From assembly GCA_002794775.1 (NCBI GenBank), contig NBAY01000013.1, forward strand, positions 186,001 to 250,000: a stretch of DNA of 64,000 bases. The letters are read 5' to 3'. The DNA is from Porodaedalea pini. Taxonomy: Eukaryota > Basidiomycota > Agaricomycetes > Hymenochaetales > Hymenochaetaceae. Made by a program: the position numbers and the translations under genes. The stretch's first letter is position 1. Each line of letters starts with the position of its first letter. The notes beneath the pieces were generated by a model. That model searched no databases. It was not told where the DNA came from and was given only the letters and a program-made list of their open reading frames with translations. Below are positions 63,944 to 64,000 of this stretch, piece after piece.

Positions 63944-64000
63944 ATGCCGACGATTGCTGTTGACAAGGCAGACCTCTGGGATAGACTCGGTCGGGAATAC
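63944..64000 (+). CDS. FRS1: Phenylalanyl-tRNA synthetase beta subunit, first 19 codons
   Basis: ATG at 63944 opens MPTIAVDKADLWDRLGREY, which then leaves the window. This is the invariant N-terminus of the eukaryotic cytosolic PheRS beta subunit (MPTI.VDK..LF..LG..Y). The domain is truncated only by the window edge. The beta subunit carries editing and anticodon-binding parts. Its partner, the alpha subunit, lies 16.5 kb to the left on the opposite strand. Confidence 0.85.
   Translation, partial: MPTIAVDKADLWDRLGREY

Overview
The window is nuclear DNA of a filamentous basidiomycete, most likely an Agaricomycete. The evidence is dense genes on both strands, almost every gene split by many 35-70 nt GT-AG introns, intergenic gaps often under 300 bp, and protein families typical of mushroom-forming fungi. 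I placed exons by eye from donor/acceptor sites, frame continuity and family conservation. Outer gene limits are therefore firmer than individual splice sites.

Layout: 1-567 is the 3' end of a Gly/Tyr-rich protein gene. 763-7043 is a nearly complete non-LTR retrotransposon (Tad-like LINE with gag-like ORF1, APE endonuclease, RT and RNase H) on the minus strand. It is bounded by a perfect 11-bp target-site duplication and lies 57 bp before the start codon of the mitochondrial inner membrane peptidase subunit IMP2 (7101-7994, +). 8.0-14.4 kb is a poor, accessory-looking stretch with an intracellular GH13 alpha-amylase that has lost its C-terminal domain (10345-12643, +) and a decayed sugar transporter (about 13420-14114, -). 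From 14.5 kb on the window is mostly conserved housekeeping genes: ATE1 arginyltransferase (-), a PROPPIN/Hsv2-like WD40 protein (-), a Cys-rich basidiomycete protein (-), the calcium sensor NCS1 (+), a small membrane coiled-coil protein (+), the STRIPAK subunit Far11 (+), a large GAS2/GAR-domain cytoskeletal protein (-), DPH1 (-), an NPC1/Ncr1 sterol transporter (+), an RNPS1-like SR protein (-), a C2H2 zinc-finger factor (-), a Cyc2-like FAD/NAD reductase (+), PheRS alpha (-), a syntaxin-18/Ufe1 SNARE (+), a Tvp38 VTT-domain protein (-), a coiled-coil protein (-), a seven-TM protein (-), a STEEP1-like protein (-), DPH6 (+), a SUT/GPH sugar-proton symporter (-), an Avo2-like ankyrin protein (-), and the first 19 codons of PheRS beta (+) at the right edge.

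Functional links: several genes serve translation or protein modification. Both subunits of cytosolic phenylalanyl-tRNA synthetase are present (45.4-47.4 kb and from 63.9 kb). So are the first and last steps of diphthamide synthesis on eEF2 (DPH1 and DPH6), and N-terminal arginylation (ATE1). They are interleaved with unrelated genes, so I treat this as linkage and not as a cluster. Other genes serve membranes and trafficking (NPC1, syntaxin-18, Tvp38, PROPPIN, STEEP1) or signalling (NCS1, Far11, Avo2-like).

The most informative region is the left 14 kb: a recent LINE insertion with only two visible lesions, placed in the IMP2 upstream region, next to a degrading starch/sugar-use locus. I did not find a system that is clearly new to biology. 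Candidate oddities are listed as findings.
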